From Gigaspora margarita (lineage: Eukaryota > Glomeromycota > Glomeromycetes > Diversisporales > Gigasporaceae): 64,000 nucleotides of DNA. The stretch's first letter is position 1; each line of letters starts with the position of its first letter. The stretch lies in NCBI GenBank assembly GCA_009809945.1, contig WTPW01000570.1, forward strand, positions 59,667 to 123,666. Reading direction: 5' to 3'. A model generated the notes under the pieces. It saw only the letters and a list, made by a program, of their open reading frames with translations. It was not told the DNA's origin and ran no database searches. Shown one piece after another: positions 46,054-57,043 of the stretch. The translations under genes and the position numbers were made by a program.

Positions 46054-46334
46054 ATAGATTCACTCTATTTTAAAAACTGTAGTATAAAATTTTTTAACCT
46101 TTTTTTTTATTTGAAAGATATTGATTTAAAGAATTTATGATTTATTTTTTAGCTTAATATCTTTTATATTTAGCTCTATAAATTTTTAAAAAGTGTCCAT
46201 AATGCCATGGTAGGCCACTGTATTAATATTAGGGCAAGACCAATTTAATTTGGTGGTTTATGTTGCATTCCTTTTTCAAAGAGGGGGACAGAACATATTT
46301 ATTGTAAATTTTAATTAAATTTTTAAATTTTTTC

Positions 46335-46460
46335 TCAATAAGAAACTATCGGGCTCTTTTTGCATCTTTTATGTTTATCACTTTTCTTCAAAAAGTTTTG
46401 GAACTTGCAATTTCTAATCTTAATCCACCTGGCATTATGCACTCCAGAAATAATTTTTCC
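46335..46460 (+). other. Possible coding fragment of unknown origin
   Basis: One frame reads RNYRALFASFMFITFLQKVL and then ELAISNLNPPGIMHSRNN before a stop. Its composition is more protein-like than the surroundings, and it is flanked by AT-rich DNA. No domain was recognised; it may be a shred of a host or transposon gene. Confidence 0.25.
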
Positions 46461-47903
46461 TAGTAGAAAGGAATAATGTAAACCACTGAATCGCCTAACT
46501 GAGATATTGATAAGATTAGTAATATGCGTAATATGGTTAGTGAATCACATACTGTGTGTATCTCCATAGTGATGGGCAATTTGCAGTATTCCAAAAATCC
46601 TGCGCAGGAGGGATCGTGTGCATGATTTGTGGGATTGTTTACTGGAAATATGTAAATTTTGACCATAATTATGGTATTGGTCCGAATCAGGAACAGTAAA
46701 AATTGTGAAAAGATTAGAAAACAATAAAACACAATTTTTATCAAATATCACATTATAAAACAATATTTGCTCTTATTTATGCATGGTACAAAAATTTGCA
46801 AATTTAATTGGTTAACTATTTTAATTTACCAATCATTTATTTGTGTAATTTCACGTGCGAAAAACATTGTGATAGTGATTTATTATATTCTATTATGTAA
46901 TGTCTTTAAAAATTCATAGGTCAATATACTTATGAATTAATCGGTGTAGGGTTCTAAGTGAAAATGTTCTACGTCCCCAAAAACCCTTCCCAAACCTTAA
47001 TTCTAACTCTAATGTGAAAAATTTTGTGTTAAAAATTATATATATAAAACTTAGAAAAATCTATAAACATAATAAAAACATATTATAGGTGCCAAACCAT
47101 TATAGATACGTTTTATAATAAATGCGCTGAATAACAATTATGATAAAAATAAATACTATTGTAATTGAAATTAGACTAAATTTTATATTGCAATAAAAAA
47201 CATTTTTTGCTATTACCCAAAACATTTTTCCCGTTACTCAAAACAATTTTTATAGATCCCTGGCCTGAATATCCTGCACATCACATGATGAATCATGTGT
47301 GGGATTCCACATGATTAGGGATCCTCATTTTCTGTTGTGACAGACCCCAAATTCAGCCTGCTTTACAATTCGAATTGTGCGAATTATGCAAAAATTTTTT
47401 AAAATTATGCTGCAGATTATGCAGATCAGATCGAAATATGATTACTAGAGTTGTAAATCTATTGTTATAAATTTTATCATTATCGTTATCGTAAGTTACT
47501 GAACCCATCAGTAATTTACCAATAAAACCATAGGATCTGTGTAATATAAAATTACGAAAAGAATTGTGTTTTACAAAACAGTCTTTTGCGTCCTAACAAA
47601 AATATCCCTGCAAAATTTTAGTATAATATATGTTTCTTGTTAAACTTTTATACTGCTTTAACAGTATGTTTTATTACTTAACATTTGTACCGTTACTTGA
47701 AATTCAAATCTGATGATTTATGTTTTATACAATCAAATACAAGATTTCTATGTGTCCAATACAAACTGATGAAGAAAATTGATAAACCCAATAATACCTG
47801 CTCTTTAATTCCAACCATTTTATGCGCAGATTATGCTTTATCCAACAAAAACATATGATCATGGCGCAGCAACGCCTTGATATTTTTGACTGATTTCGGA
47901 ACA

Positions 47904-48062
47904 GTGTTTTGATTTTTGGACTGATCCGGGATTTACTATCGGGTAATTTTGGCCTTGCCGAATATCCAAAAATTGTGTTTTGATTTTTGGACTGATCCAG
48001 GATTAGTTAAATTTCACAATCGGGTAATCTCGTGATGTGTTGGCCTTGCCGAATATCCAATT
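47904..48062 (+). repeat. Tandem duplication, two units of 70-85 bp
   Basis: GTGTTTTGATTTTTGGACTG and TTGGCCTTGCCGAATATCCA each occur twice in order, with ATCGGGTAATYT between. Confidence 0.75.
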
Positions 48063-48224
48063 TTTGAACCAAAATTGTGATCACAAATAATACAGCTTTA
48101 ACAACATAAAATTGTATGGGCCAGAACAAAGTACTTAAATTTGTATAAGCAATAAAAAGTACTCGAAGCGAAGTAATTAATTATATTATCAATGCATTAA
48201 TTCTATCATTACTGACGTTTTTTT

Positions 48225-48609
48225 TCAATTGTAGGCAATTAAAATGAAAAGTGCAATTATCAAATGTTTTTCTGCAAGAAATTTCTCAATAAAATCTTTA
48301 TTTTGAGGATTTCGATTTTCATATTTACCAGTATTAACTGGAACAGGTTTTAAATAAAAATTCTTAACTATTATAATTGGATATTTAATAAAATAAATTT
48401 TTTTTTAAAAAAAAATAAACTTACCAAAAAACAAAGAAAATTACCTTTGTGCTATTATTTTTAACACTTGGAGCAGCTTTTTTTCGCAATACTGTTACAT
48501 TATTATTAATCATACTTGGCTCAGAAATGTCATTTTTCTTCATTTTACCAGTCCTAGATGAAATTGCATTCGTTTTGAGTTTACTAACTCAAGTTCTTGA
48601 TTTGGGCAT
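48225..48609 (-). pseudogene. Possible two-exon gene fragment, unknown
   Basis: The minus strand from 48609 reads MPKSRT, a TGA, then VSKLKTNAISSRTGKMKK and NNNVTVLRKKAAPSVKN. It meets a GTAATT donor-like site after 48445. Further on, after an AG, one frame reads KPVPVNTGKYENRNPQNKDF and then IEKFLAEKHL. The TGA sits where CGA (Arg) would fit. Both pieces have more balanced codon use than the flanks, but the exon phases do not match cleanly and I recognise no domain. It lies inside the insertion carried by the hAT-like element at 47316-49029. Confidence 0.35.
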
Positions 48610-48831
48610 TGGAAAAAAAAAATTTTTGAAGTATACTTTTATAATACGTATAAAGTGAAAGAAAGTTTGTTTTTAAAAAAAACAACGCCCATAGAATTTT
48701 TTTTTTGCTCATTTAAAAAAGTACTGAAGTAAGAAAAAAAATTTCTTTTTTATTAGATTATCTTTGTTTTGATCAAGTCTATATTTATAGGGGGAATGAT
48801 CGGGCCATGATCATAAATTGCCGGATAACAC

Positions 48832-48956
48832 CAATATTGGGCAAATTGTTGAACATCGGAATTTGGATCAAACAGTCAAATGATTGGCACGTGTCCGCCA
48901 ATCATTTGCCTGTTTGAGCCAAATTCACGATATTCAACAATTTTTGCCCAATATTG
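48832..48956. mobile_element. 125-bp hairpin MITE, relative of 2628-3416
   Basis: CAATATTGGGCAAATTGTTG and its inverse form the ends. The inner CAAATGATTGGC pairs with GCCAATCATTTG around an ACGTGTCC loop. GATTGGCACGTG also occurs in the 789-bp relative. Confidence 0.85.
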
Positions 48957-49039
48957 TATACTTATTCATTATGCGAAATTCATCTGAATTATGCGCAGAT
49001 TATGCTATCGCAGATCCGCGGTATCCCTACACGTTGATT

Positions 49040-49150
49040 TCCATCACTAATCTCCAGTATAATAGGATTGGTAAAGTAACTCATGATAGAAATTATACTG
49101 TAATAATTACAACGTGAACAATGTAACTCAACCCCAGCCATAAATTGTGA
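49040..49150 (-). repeat. Isolated inverted unit of the ~110-bp repeat
   Basis: AGTAACTCATGATAGAAATT and GTAACTCAACCCCAGCCATA have the order expected from the reverse complement of the 8330-9400 units. Confidence 0.5.
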
Positions 49151-49272
49151 TTATTAGAATTAACGTAAACCACCGAATTAAATTAGTCTGGCCTAACCAT
49201 GTCGCTACTTAGGATTTTTTAACTATATAATCGATCAAATTTTGCGCCTTAAAACTAATAGCCATGTACTAA

Positions 49273-49351
49273 GATGCCGATGGTGTTAAACTTTTAGGAC
49301 AACGTATACATGTTGATGTAGCTGTAAAGGGTTGGCGGCCTCGTCACCTTG
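49273..49351 (+). pseudogene. Exon-like fragment resembling the end of an RRM
   Basis: After TACTAAG the sequence reads DADGVKLLGQRIHVDVAVKG and then WRPRHL, followed by a consensus donor GTAAGT at 49352. LLGQRIHVDVA resembles the RNP1-distal strands of SR-type RNA-binding proteins. No flanking exons are visible within several kb, so this is likely a stranded exon. The resemblance is short and could be chance. Confidence 0.35.
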
Positions 49352-49656
49352 GTAAGTATTTTTATATAATCTTACGTGACTGAATTAATATATATATCAA
49401 TATTTGATAATAAAAAAAAGGCTGACTTGGAAGAACTCGAATAGGCTGAAATAAATATTCTTTAATGGATCGAAATAAATAGAATTAATGTTTAACTCTT
49501 AAAAATCCAGGCGAATTACATAGCCAAATTTTAGCTCATAATTCTAAGATTCTTTATGTGATATAATTAAACAAACTTCAACAAGTATACCAATTGAAAA
49601 TAACATAGGGACGCATTTTTATAAATAATTTGTGTTGTGCACCATGTAACGAAGCA

Positions 49657-50112
49657 TGCTAGTCAAGACAAAATAGTCGAGACAAAGACCCTGATGAAAG
49701 ATTTTTTTTTTACTATGCTAATGCTTTTTTTTTAATGATAATAAAATTTTAACATGCAGTTAAAAAGATTTGTATGTGGTATTTATTTATTTTGCAAACA
49801 GTAGCTGATGATGCCATTCATGAATACATTCATGAAAGTGTGTTTTAAAAGCACATTAACCCTGGAAATTATTGAAATCATCAATTCGATGTTATTCAAG
49901 TGAAATTGACATCAAATTTTGCAAGAAAAAGAGGTGGTAGGCTAATAGAAGTAATTCAAATGCACAAAACGATGTGAATACGTTCTATGTGGTAATGTAA
50001 AAATTCTTCAAATTTTTTTAATCATGCGAATTTTTGTTTACTTTTGTGCCTTTTTTTATTGATCATGCGATTTTTGTTTTTTTTATTTAAAATTATAAAG
50101 CAGTTTTTTTAA
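49657..50112 (+). repeat. ~450-bp direct repeat, copy 1
   Basis: CAAAGCATGCTAGTCAARAC, TAATATGCAGTTAAAAA, TTTTGCAAACAGTAGYTRAT and TGAATACATTCATGAA occur in the same order at 50913-51353. Copy 2 is more AT-rich. No reading frame is shared. Confidence 0.75.
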
Positions 50113-50115
50113 TAC

Positions 50116-50351
50116 AAGGCGAGACCAACTGGATTCTGTGTTTTTCATTACCCCCGGGAGAGGGGTGGTTCACATGGTAAAATTTTAAAAATTTTTTTTT
50201 CAAAAAAAAATTTACGAATTGTTCCGTGACTGTATAAAAATTTTCCGAAATATCCCGTATTCCTATGTATATTTACCTAAATTTTTTTTTTTACTATGAG
50301 GTGGAGCGCTGGGGGTAATGTAAACCACAGACCCAGTTGTTCTCGCCTAAC
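50116..50351. mobile_element. 236-bp TIR element
   Basis: AGGCGAGACCAACTGGATTC and CATTACCCCCGGG on the left are inverted on the right (CTGGGGGTAATG, CCAGTTGTTCTCGCCT). It sits at the end of the 49657 repeat; the partner repeat at 51353 lacks it. Confidence 0.82.
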
Positions 50352-50912
50352 TTAATTTACACAAATTTATTTAATTTCTTTATATATAATTTTATTTAAA
50401 TTTTTATCACTTTTTATTTATACAAATGAACATTTACGATATAAGCAATATTATTAATGGTCGTGTAGTTTTTATCACTTGGTCATATGTTTCAAATTTT
50501 AAGAATGACTTAGGTCAATTTGAAATCGACCTAAATTGTAAAATAAAAATAACCACAAAATAAACCAAAAGCGCATCATCTAATACTAAAACATAGATTA
50601 AATGTATATAATAGTTGGCATAGCACAGTGACGATGATTTTCTGTGCCATTTAAACCAAAATTCTTCAAACTCTATGATCGATCATAGCCTTTTATCGAT
50701 TATAATCGATTAATGATCGATCAAACTCTATGATCGATTGATCGACATAAAGATTTCGTGATTGATCATGATCATTTTGACCGAGAAATCGATCATATTG
50801 GGTTCGATTCCAATCTCTACTTATAGTTTTAAAATTATTTATGCACAATAATTAAGCTAATTGAAAATAATCTAGAACACAAGCTTATTTATAAAAATTT
50901 TTTAACAAAGCA
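50352..50912. other. AT-rich stretch with GATCGAT-rich patch
   Basis: At 50680-50790 ATGATCGATC-type palindromes cluster. GGGTTCGATTCC at 50798 matches a B box, but there is no A box upstream. Confidence 0.45.
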
Positions 50913-51353
50913 TGCTAGTCAAAACAAAATCCTGTTGAAAACTTTTTTATTATGCTTATACTTTATTTAATAATAATAAAATTTAATATGCAGTTAAAAA
51001 ATTTGTATGTAATATTGTTTTATTTTGCAAACAGTAGTTAATGGCACTATTTATGAATATATACATGAATACATTCATAAATACATTCATGAATAGAGTG
51101 TTTAAAAACACATTAGCCTGGAAATCATTAAAAACATTAATTCTGATACTAATTTAAGTAAAAACTGTATTTTACTTTGCAAGAATAAAAGGAGTGGCTA
51201 GCTCAAAAGAAGTAATTTACTATGGACAAGATGATATGAGTACATGCTATATAGTAATATAAAAATTTTTAAAATTTTTTAATCATACAAATTTTTTACT
51301 TTGTGCTTTTTTTTATTGATTATGTTTTTTTTATTTATAAAGTAGCTTTTCTA
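50913..51353 (+). repeat. ~450-bp direct repeat, copy 2
   Basis: Partner of 49657-50112, with a duplicated ATGAATACATTCAT block. Confidence 0.75.
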
Positions 51354-51752
51354 ATATTTATGCCAATTAATTTAATTTTTATATATTAAAAGAATTGCAA
51401 TAGTAATTATCAGTTATAAATTATTAAAGTTGTTAAAAAAACACAAGAGTAACTATAAGCAAAAAGTAGAGGTTTAAAACATTATGAACAATGCATTACA
51501 TGCATATGCAATATCCAAAAAGATAGTTTATTTTTGGAAATATATGGCAAGATATAGTAGAGAAACTCTAGAGCTTTGTCAATATTTAATTTTTTAAAAA
51601 TTCAATAATAATACTAATATTATAAGCCTAATTCAAATTTTCATAATACTCATGGTAAATAATACTCAACAAACAAGATCAAAAACCCTAAATATATTGC
51701 ATAACTCACATTTTCGCGTTTCTGTAAATTTGTAAAAAATTATTGTACTATT

Positions 51753-52955
51753 TAGGGTTGAGAATAGGCTGTTTCAGGTTAGATTTCCCTAAATTTAATC
51801 CCAAGCCCAAAGAAATTTTATAAATCCAAACCTGTGCATGGCCTAGTAAAAAGTTACAAGTTTGGGCTAGGTTACCTCAAACTATGATCTGACCTAACCC
51901 GGCCTGGTTATTCAAAAGAAAGTGGATACCACCTCATAGACAGACTTTCATTTGATTGGCTGATATAAATCAATTGCCCAGTTAACTTAATTATACACTT
52001 TAAAATACTTTTGGAGAATATAACTTTTCACAAAAAATTACTGTAAAAGTTAAAAACAAATTCTAGCTCTAACTAAATATAGATTGTTACTTTTAAAATA
52101 ATCCACTTCTTCAAGAACTTTACTTAGAAGTGAATATTTACTATATACTGTTAGCAATTAGTTATATTAACTATATGTAAGTTTTAAAGCCAAAAATGGG
52201 CAATAAAAAAGAAGATTAAAATGTTGCATGTAAGCTTCAAACTAGAACTTTGAGTGTACTACTGACTATATTGTCACAAATAAATAAAATTCAACAGTCA
52301 ATATTCATAAATTTAATGATGACTTTGTTAATTATGATTAAAGAATAAATCTTCATAAAGTTGAATAGTTTATTTTAAATACTTTATAATTTTCAATAGC
52401 TTAAATCATTGATTAAATAAATATTCTATATACTTACAAACTAGATTAATGTGAATAAGATGAAATTAAGTAGAAATATTTGTGAACTTTATAATTTTCA
52501 ATAGCTTAAATCATTGATTAAATAAATATTCTATATACTTACAAACTAGATTAATGTGAATAAGATGAAATTAAGTAGAAATATTTGTGAACTTTATATT
52601 TCCAACAATGAAGGTTCTTTATATTCTCATGGTTTATGTTAGATTAATAAATGTACATTGGAATGGACTAGAATAACTTATTTCGAATACTTAGCTTAAT
52701 AAATATTCATGAGCTTATTTTAATACTTAATCAGTAAATTCTATACATTCAAGCACTAAATAAAAAAATTATATTATAACAGGCCCACGGAAACCTGTGG
52801 GCCTATTTCCAAAACCTGACCCAAGACCGATATTTAATAAACCCAGTATAAACCCAGCTCATTTTATAAACAGGTCAAAATATGGGACCCAGTTTTGACC
52901 CAAACCAAGCCCAACCTGCAAACCTGCAGGTTTAATCTGCCTATTCTGAACCCTA
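51753..52955. mobile_element. 1.2-kb hAT-like element
   Basis: Ends TAGGGTTGAGAATAGGCTG are inverted at the right as CTGCCTATTCTGAACCCTA. The flanks are GTACTATT (51745-51752) and GCACTATT (52956-52963), 7 of 8 identical. The ends are richer in GC with ACCTG, AACCC and GGCCT motifs; the middle is AT-rich. No transposase was found. Confidence 0.87.
52381..52591 (+). repeat. 105-bp perfect tandem duplication
   Basis: Two copies with no difference visible, from ACTTTATAATTTTCAATAGC to AGAAATATTTGTGA, inside the hAT-like element. Confidence 0.92.
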
Positions 52956-55239
52956 GCACTATTGTTGGTATTTGGTTTTTGTTGTAACAATTGTTATGGT
53001 TCACTAGTTGTATTTATTATGCCAAAATTATTATTTTGATGTTTCATTGGTTTCATTAATCTAAATATGTACTGGCCAATGTGTAGCTTTGAGCATCCAG
53101 AGCTTATTAATACCTTAAACAACTCTCTTAAAATCGTGAAATATGAATTTTCCAAATTTACCTCAGTTTTTTGATTATCTAATATTTACAAACTATTTTG
53201 GGCAAAAAAATAGCCCAAAAAAGTCAATTCAATAGTTCACAAATCTGAAAGTGTTTTGTATAAAAGTAGGATAGGTGTAAGTGCAAGAACAAGAATAAGA
53301 ACAATTGCTCTGCATTAAATAAAAAGAACAACATAAGATTAATGAAAAAAGTGAATATATTAGCAAATATTAAGAAAAATTACATACTAACAAGGTTTAG
53401 ATGATTAATTTCTAGATTTTTCATAAATTTTTGTCAGGATTTTTGCCACCCAGATTATCTGATTATCTGATAATCACTAGTGATTCTCTGTAGTTCGTAA
53501 TTTTATATCAATCTACCAACTAATATTATAGTGCTTTACTGTCTTTTGATTGGTTATATAAACTGTAATCAAAATGTTAAGGCTATCAATAAACAAGTTA
53601 TGATAAAGAATATCATTATAATTCAAATTCATTAATAATTGTTTAATCATGATAAAACAACTGATCAGTATGGTATAAATGATGAACCTCAAAAAGTAGT
53701 AGCCATCCAATAATTGAATTTTGGGTTAAAACACTGAAAATCAAATTTTTTTATAATGTATTTCACGAGCCACTAAGCCAAATTCTTGATTCAATAAAGT
53801 ATTGAAGAAATATAAATACAAGACGATAAAATAAAATGAATAAAAAATAATAAAGTATGAAGCAATAAAAGAATTGTTTTTATAAATACAATGAAAAAAT
53901 CAATGCAAATATGTAATTTTGTCATTGATAAAATGCCCAAGTTTTATTGTCATTATTAATATACTATATAATACGTAATTATCAGTGTTTTATTACATTG
54001 CTGTGGCCTCATGATCTGTATAACGAATTGACCTAGGTCATTTTATGATTGATAAAAATCGAAAAATAACACATGTCAACACATACATACCAGCACCATA
54101 CTGATCTGCTGTAATTCCTTAAACTAAACAATTCTGGTCATCCGTACTATACTGATATGTTATACTAGGATGTCCAGAACTATGCTAATTGATTTTTATG
54201 CAACACCATATATAGTTATACATAGTGCACCGAACACGCCAATGTTATCACAATAGTTAACAAGTTTTGTGACAAAATTTTTATGACAATTTATGCTGGG
54301 AATTAAGACAGTTGATTCCAAACCAACAATTCATCTACATACCACAATAGCAAATTTTTGGTTTGTCTCCTATTTTGGTATAGTGCATAACTATGAAAAA
54401 CATAACTAGTATTACTTATTCAGTGATTGAGTGACATTCACAGCAGTTTTGAAACTTTTACCCTTTTTTTTCTTTTTTGAGTTTGTTCCATTATGCATTT
54501 AAAAACTAGCTGTAGTCCTGAAAGGCCAATATTTGACCAGTGAATGTCATTCTGACAGTTCACACTGTCCAGTACACTTGGCTCAATAACTAATAATACT
54601 GATCACATTTATCAGATTTTTATCACTAATTGGATAATAAAGGTATTAGTAAAGTAGCAGTACAGGTTCAGATGAACATATGAAAATTATACTAAATTTT
54701 GATCATAATTACAATTAATGTAAACTTGCAAAATTCAATTTTTATATGTTAATTTTTTTATTAGTTAGAGTTAGAGTAAGCATTTTTTTCAAGTTGGGGT
54801 TAATAGAAAAGTAACTTTATTTGACAAATTTTTTTTTTTTTGCTACAATCATGATTTCTGCATGTCTGTTCTAATTTGAATTTTTGTGGTTAATTAAAAC
54901 AACAATTTTTTGAAAAATGAGTTTTTATTAGGTTCATATAAATTTTGATATGATTGACATTTTTCAATTATAAATAAAATTCAATATACATAATAAAAAA
55001 TTAAAATAATGTAAAAGAAAAATTACATAAGGCTGTGTAGAGCCAGCACATCATGAGATTACCAGATAATTACATGTTGCCTTTAACCAATCAAAATCAT
55101 AAAATTTGATTATTCCTTAATTAGTCCAAAAATCAAAACAAATGATTAAACTCAAAATAAGATATATATAAAAATGGGCTGTTTTAATTGACCAAACTTT
55201 ATATACTCACTGGTAGCAAATGATTTGAGATAAAAGCTG
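52956..55239. other. AT-rich stretch with scattered element ends
   Basis: TTCTGGTCATCCGTA (54132) and TAGGATGTCCAGAAC (54166) look like two hAT ends facing outward. 54430-54555 has a weak GAGTGACATTCACA inverted pair. No gene was supported. Confidence 0.45.
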
Positions 55240-56230
55240 CCTCAATATTTATGCATCAAGGTTAGTAAATAATAATAGAAATTATGACTATTGATTCATT
55301 ACAATAGCAGGTAAGTCATGAAATAAAAGTTTAACAATAGAAATCATAACTGTTAATTCTAATACAATCTAACAACTACATACTGTGCTATTGCAATAGG
55401 CTGTATAGTAGATTATGACAGAAATCACCAATACAAATGGATTCAACTGCATGCTGTAATAACAAATAAATTTACAGTAAATTATGATAGGGGCTATGAC
55501 TGCTAGTTCCAATACAAACTACTCAACTACATACTGTGTGTACCACAATAGTTTATGAGGTTTATAGCAAATTATTTACAATAATTCTAATAGAATTTAT
55601 TACTACATTTCTAACTAAATCTTAACAATATACTATTTGACACTGCAAGTCAGTATGTTTTGCAACAAATTTTTTTACAGCAAGCATGGTATTATAATAA
55701 TTTTAATACATAAACTAATTCAATCTTGACTATATAATTTGTACTACAATTGCAATAAGCATGTAGAAAAAATTTTTTGTAGCTAAATTATTTACAGTAA
55801 AATTGTTTATAGTAAATCATAGTATTGTAGAATTCACAACTGTAGTTCCAATACAAAATGTGTATCATAATAGCAAAATTTTCACAATAAATTATAATAG
55901 AATTTACAACTCTGGTTCTATCACACACTAACTTACTTTAGAAGTTTGTAAATTTTTGTATCAACAATAAATTATAATAGAAATTGTAATTTAATTTCAA
56001 TATATATAGTATGCTATCACATTAGTTATACAAACTAATTTAACCACATATGTAATATCATAATAGGTCATAAGTTTGTAATAGAATTTTTTATATTAAA
56101 TTTCAATATATACAGCCATCACATTAAATATATCTTATAAGTTTGTAATAGAATTTTTTACATAAAATCAAATAGAAATCATAACAATTTCAATACAATC
56201 TGACTCATAGTTAGCTAATATGGAAGATTT
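55240..56230 (-). repeat. ~110-bp repeat array, inverted relative to 8330-9400
   Basis: On this strand the units read TTTACAGTAAATTATGATAG, AATTCCAATACAAACT, CAACTACATACTGT and CACAATAGNNNATAAGTTTG, the reverse complement order of the array at 8330. About eight diverged units occur, some shortened. Confidence 0.7.
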
Positions 56231-56691
56231 TTCTGGTGAAATTATAAAATTAAAAAAAATAATGAATCTTTAAATAAAGGGTTTTAAAATTCATTAAGAA
56301 TGCCTAATTATTTGTACTTTTGATAAATAAGCTTAAAAAAATAATTCTTTAGCAAATATAAGAAAAAATATAATTAACATGAATACATCTACTATAATAA
56401 GTAGTAACAACCAGTGGTTAAAATTCAGATTTAAAATTATGTTCTTATATGAACTAAGTTTAGAGAGTTAATTTTCTCAAAAATGTTTTGATGTTCTTAT
56501 TATTTAGAATATTATTTTTTAAAATAGCTTATATTTTTATTATATAAATTCATTTTGTGCTTTTAAGTAAAATTATAGGTAGGAACTTTCTGATTTCAAT
56601 AGTCTTGAAACATTAAAATTGATCAAACTAATTATATTTATTCAATCTTTCACATTTATAAGATTTTTGCAAATTTGAAAGAAAAAAAATA

Positions 56692-57018
56692 CAGTCAGAC
56701 CTCCATAAATGCAACCTCCATAAATGCAATACCTCCTAAATGCACATTTTTGTCTTGTCTGTAAGAAATTATTAGTTCTATATTCTGTAAATGCATGTTC
56801 TTCCAAATAATTTTCTATATCATACTACCTTCCTAAATGCACGTAGCCAATTAAATTTTAGTATTTAAGATAGGTTATACAGTTTTAGTAGAAGTTACAC
56901 AAACTTAATAATCTAATCTTTAAAGCTGCAATTTAATTGGCTCTCCCTAAATGCAATACCTCCCTAAATGCATATTGTAGGCTTGTCTGTACACATTGCA
57001 TTTATGAAGGTTTGACTG
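56692..57018. mobile_element. 327-bp pogo/Tigger-like MITE
   Basis: CAGTCAGACCTCCATAAATG and the inverted ATGAAGGTTTGACTG are flanked by TA at 56690-56691 and 57019-57020. TCCNTAAATGCA-type motifs repeat near both ends. The end sequence and TA duplication are typical of pogo-like elements. Confidence 0.88.
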
Positions 57019-57043
57019 TAGTTGCAAAAATTAATATATATAT

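Larger units (their letters stand above)
44784..46206. mobile_element. 1.4-kb element with ~130-bp terminal inverted repeats
   Basis: GGCATTATGGACACTTTTCA, AGATATTAAGCTAAAAAA and CATAAATTCTTTAAATC at the left are inverted at the right end, finishing AAGTGTCCATAATGCC. Two smaller TIR elements lie inside (45168-45452 and 45731-46053). 44930-45010 also resembles 13500-13600. Confidence 0.7.
47316..49029. mobile_element. hAT-like element, copy 2 of the 36796 family
   Basis: Ends TAGGGATCC and GCGGTATCCCTA match copy 1, as does most of the interior (ACAGACCCCAAATTC, GTAAGTTACTGAACCCATCA, GCAGATTATGCTATCGCAGA). The flanks CACATGAT and CACGTTGA are only a partial 8-bp match. An insertion absent from copy 1 (about 47841-48965) includes the MITE at 48832-48956. 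Confidence 0.82.

Noticed and set aside
46460..46763. Minus-strand 94- and 72-codon frames
   Set aside because: They overlap in different frames with no recognisable domain; hydrophobic composition is expected from T-rich DNA.
50790..50820. Possible tRNA B box (GGGTTCGATTCC)
   Set aside because: No A box or cloverleaf upstream; it lies in a GATCGAT-rich patch.
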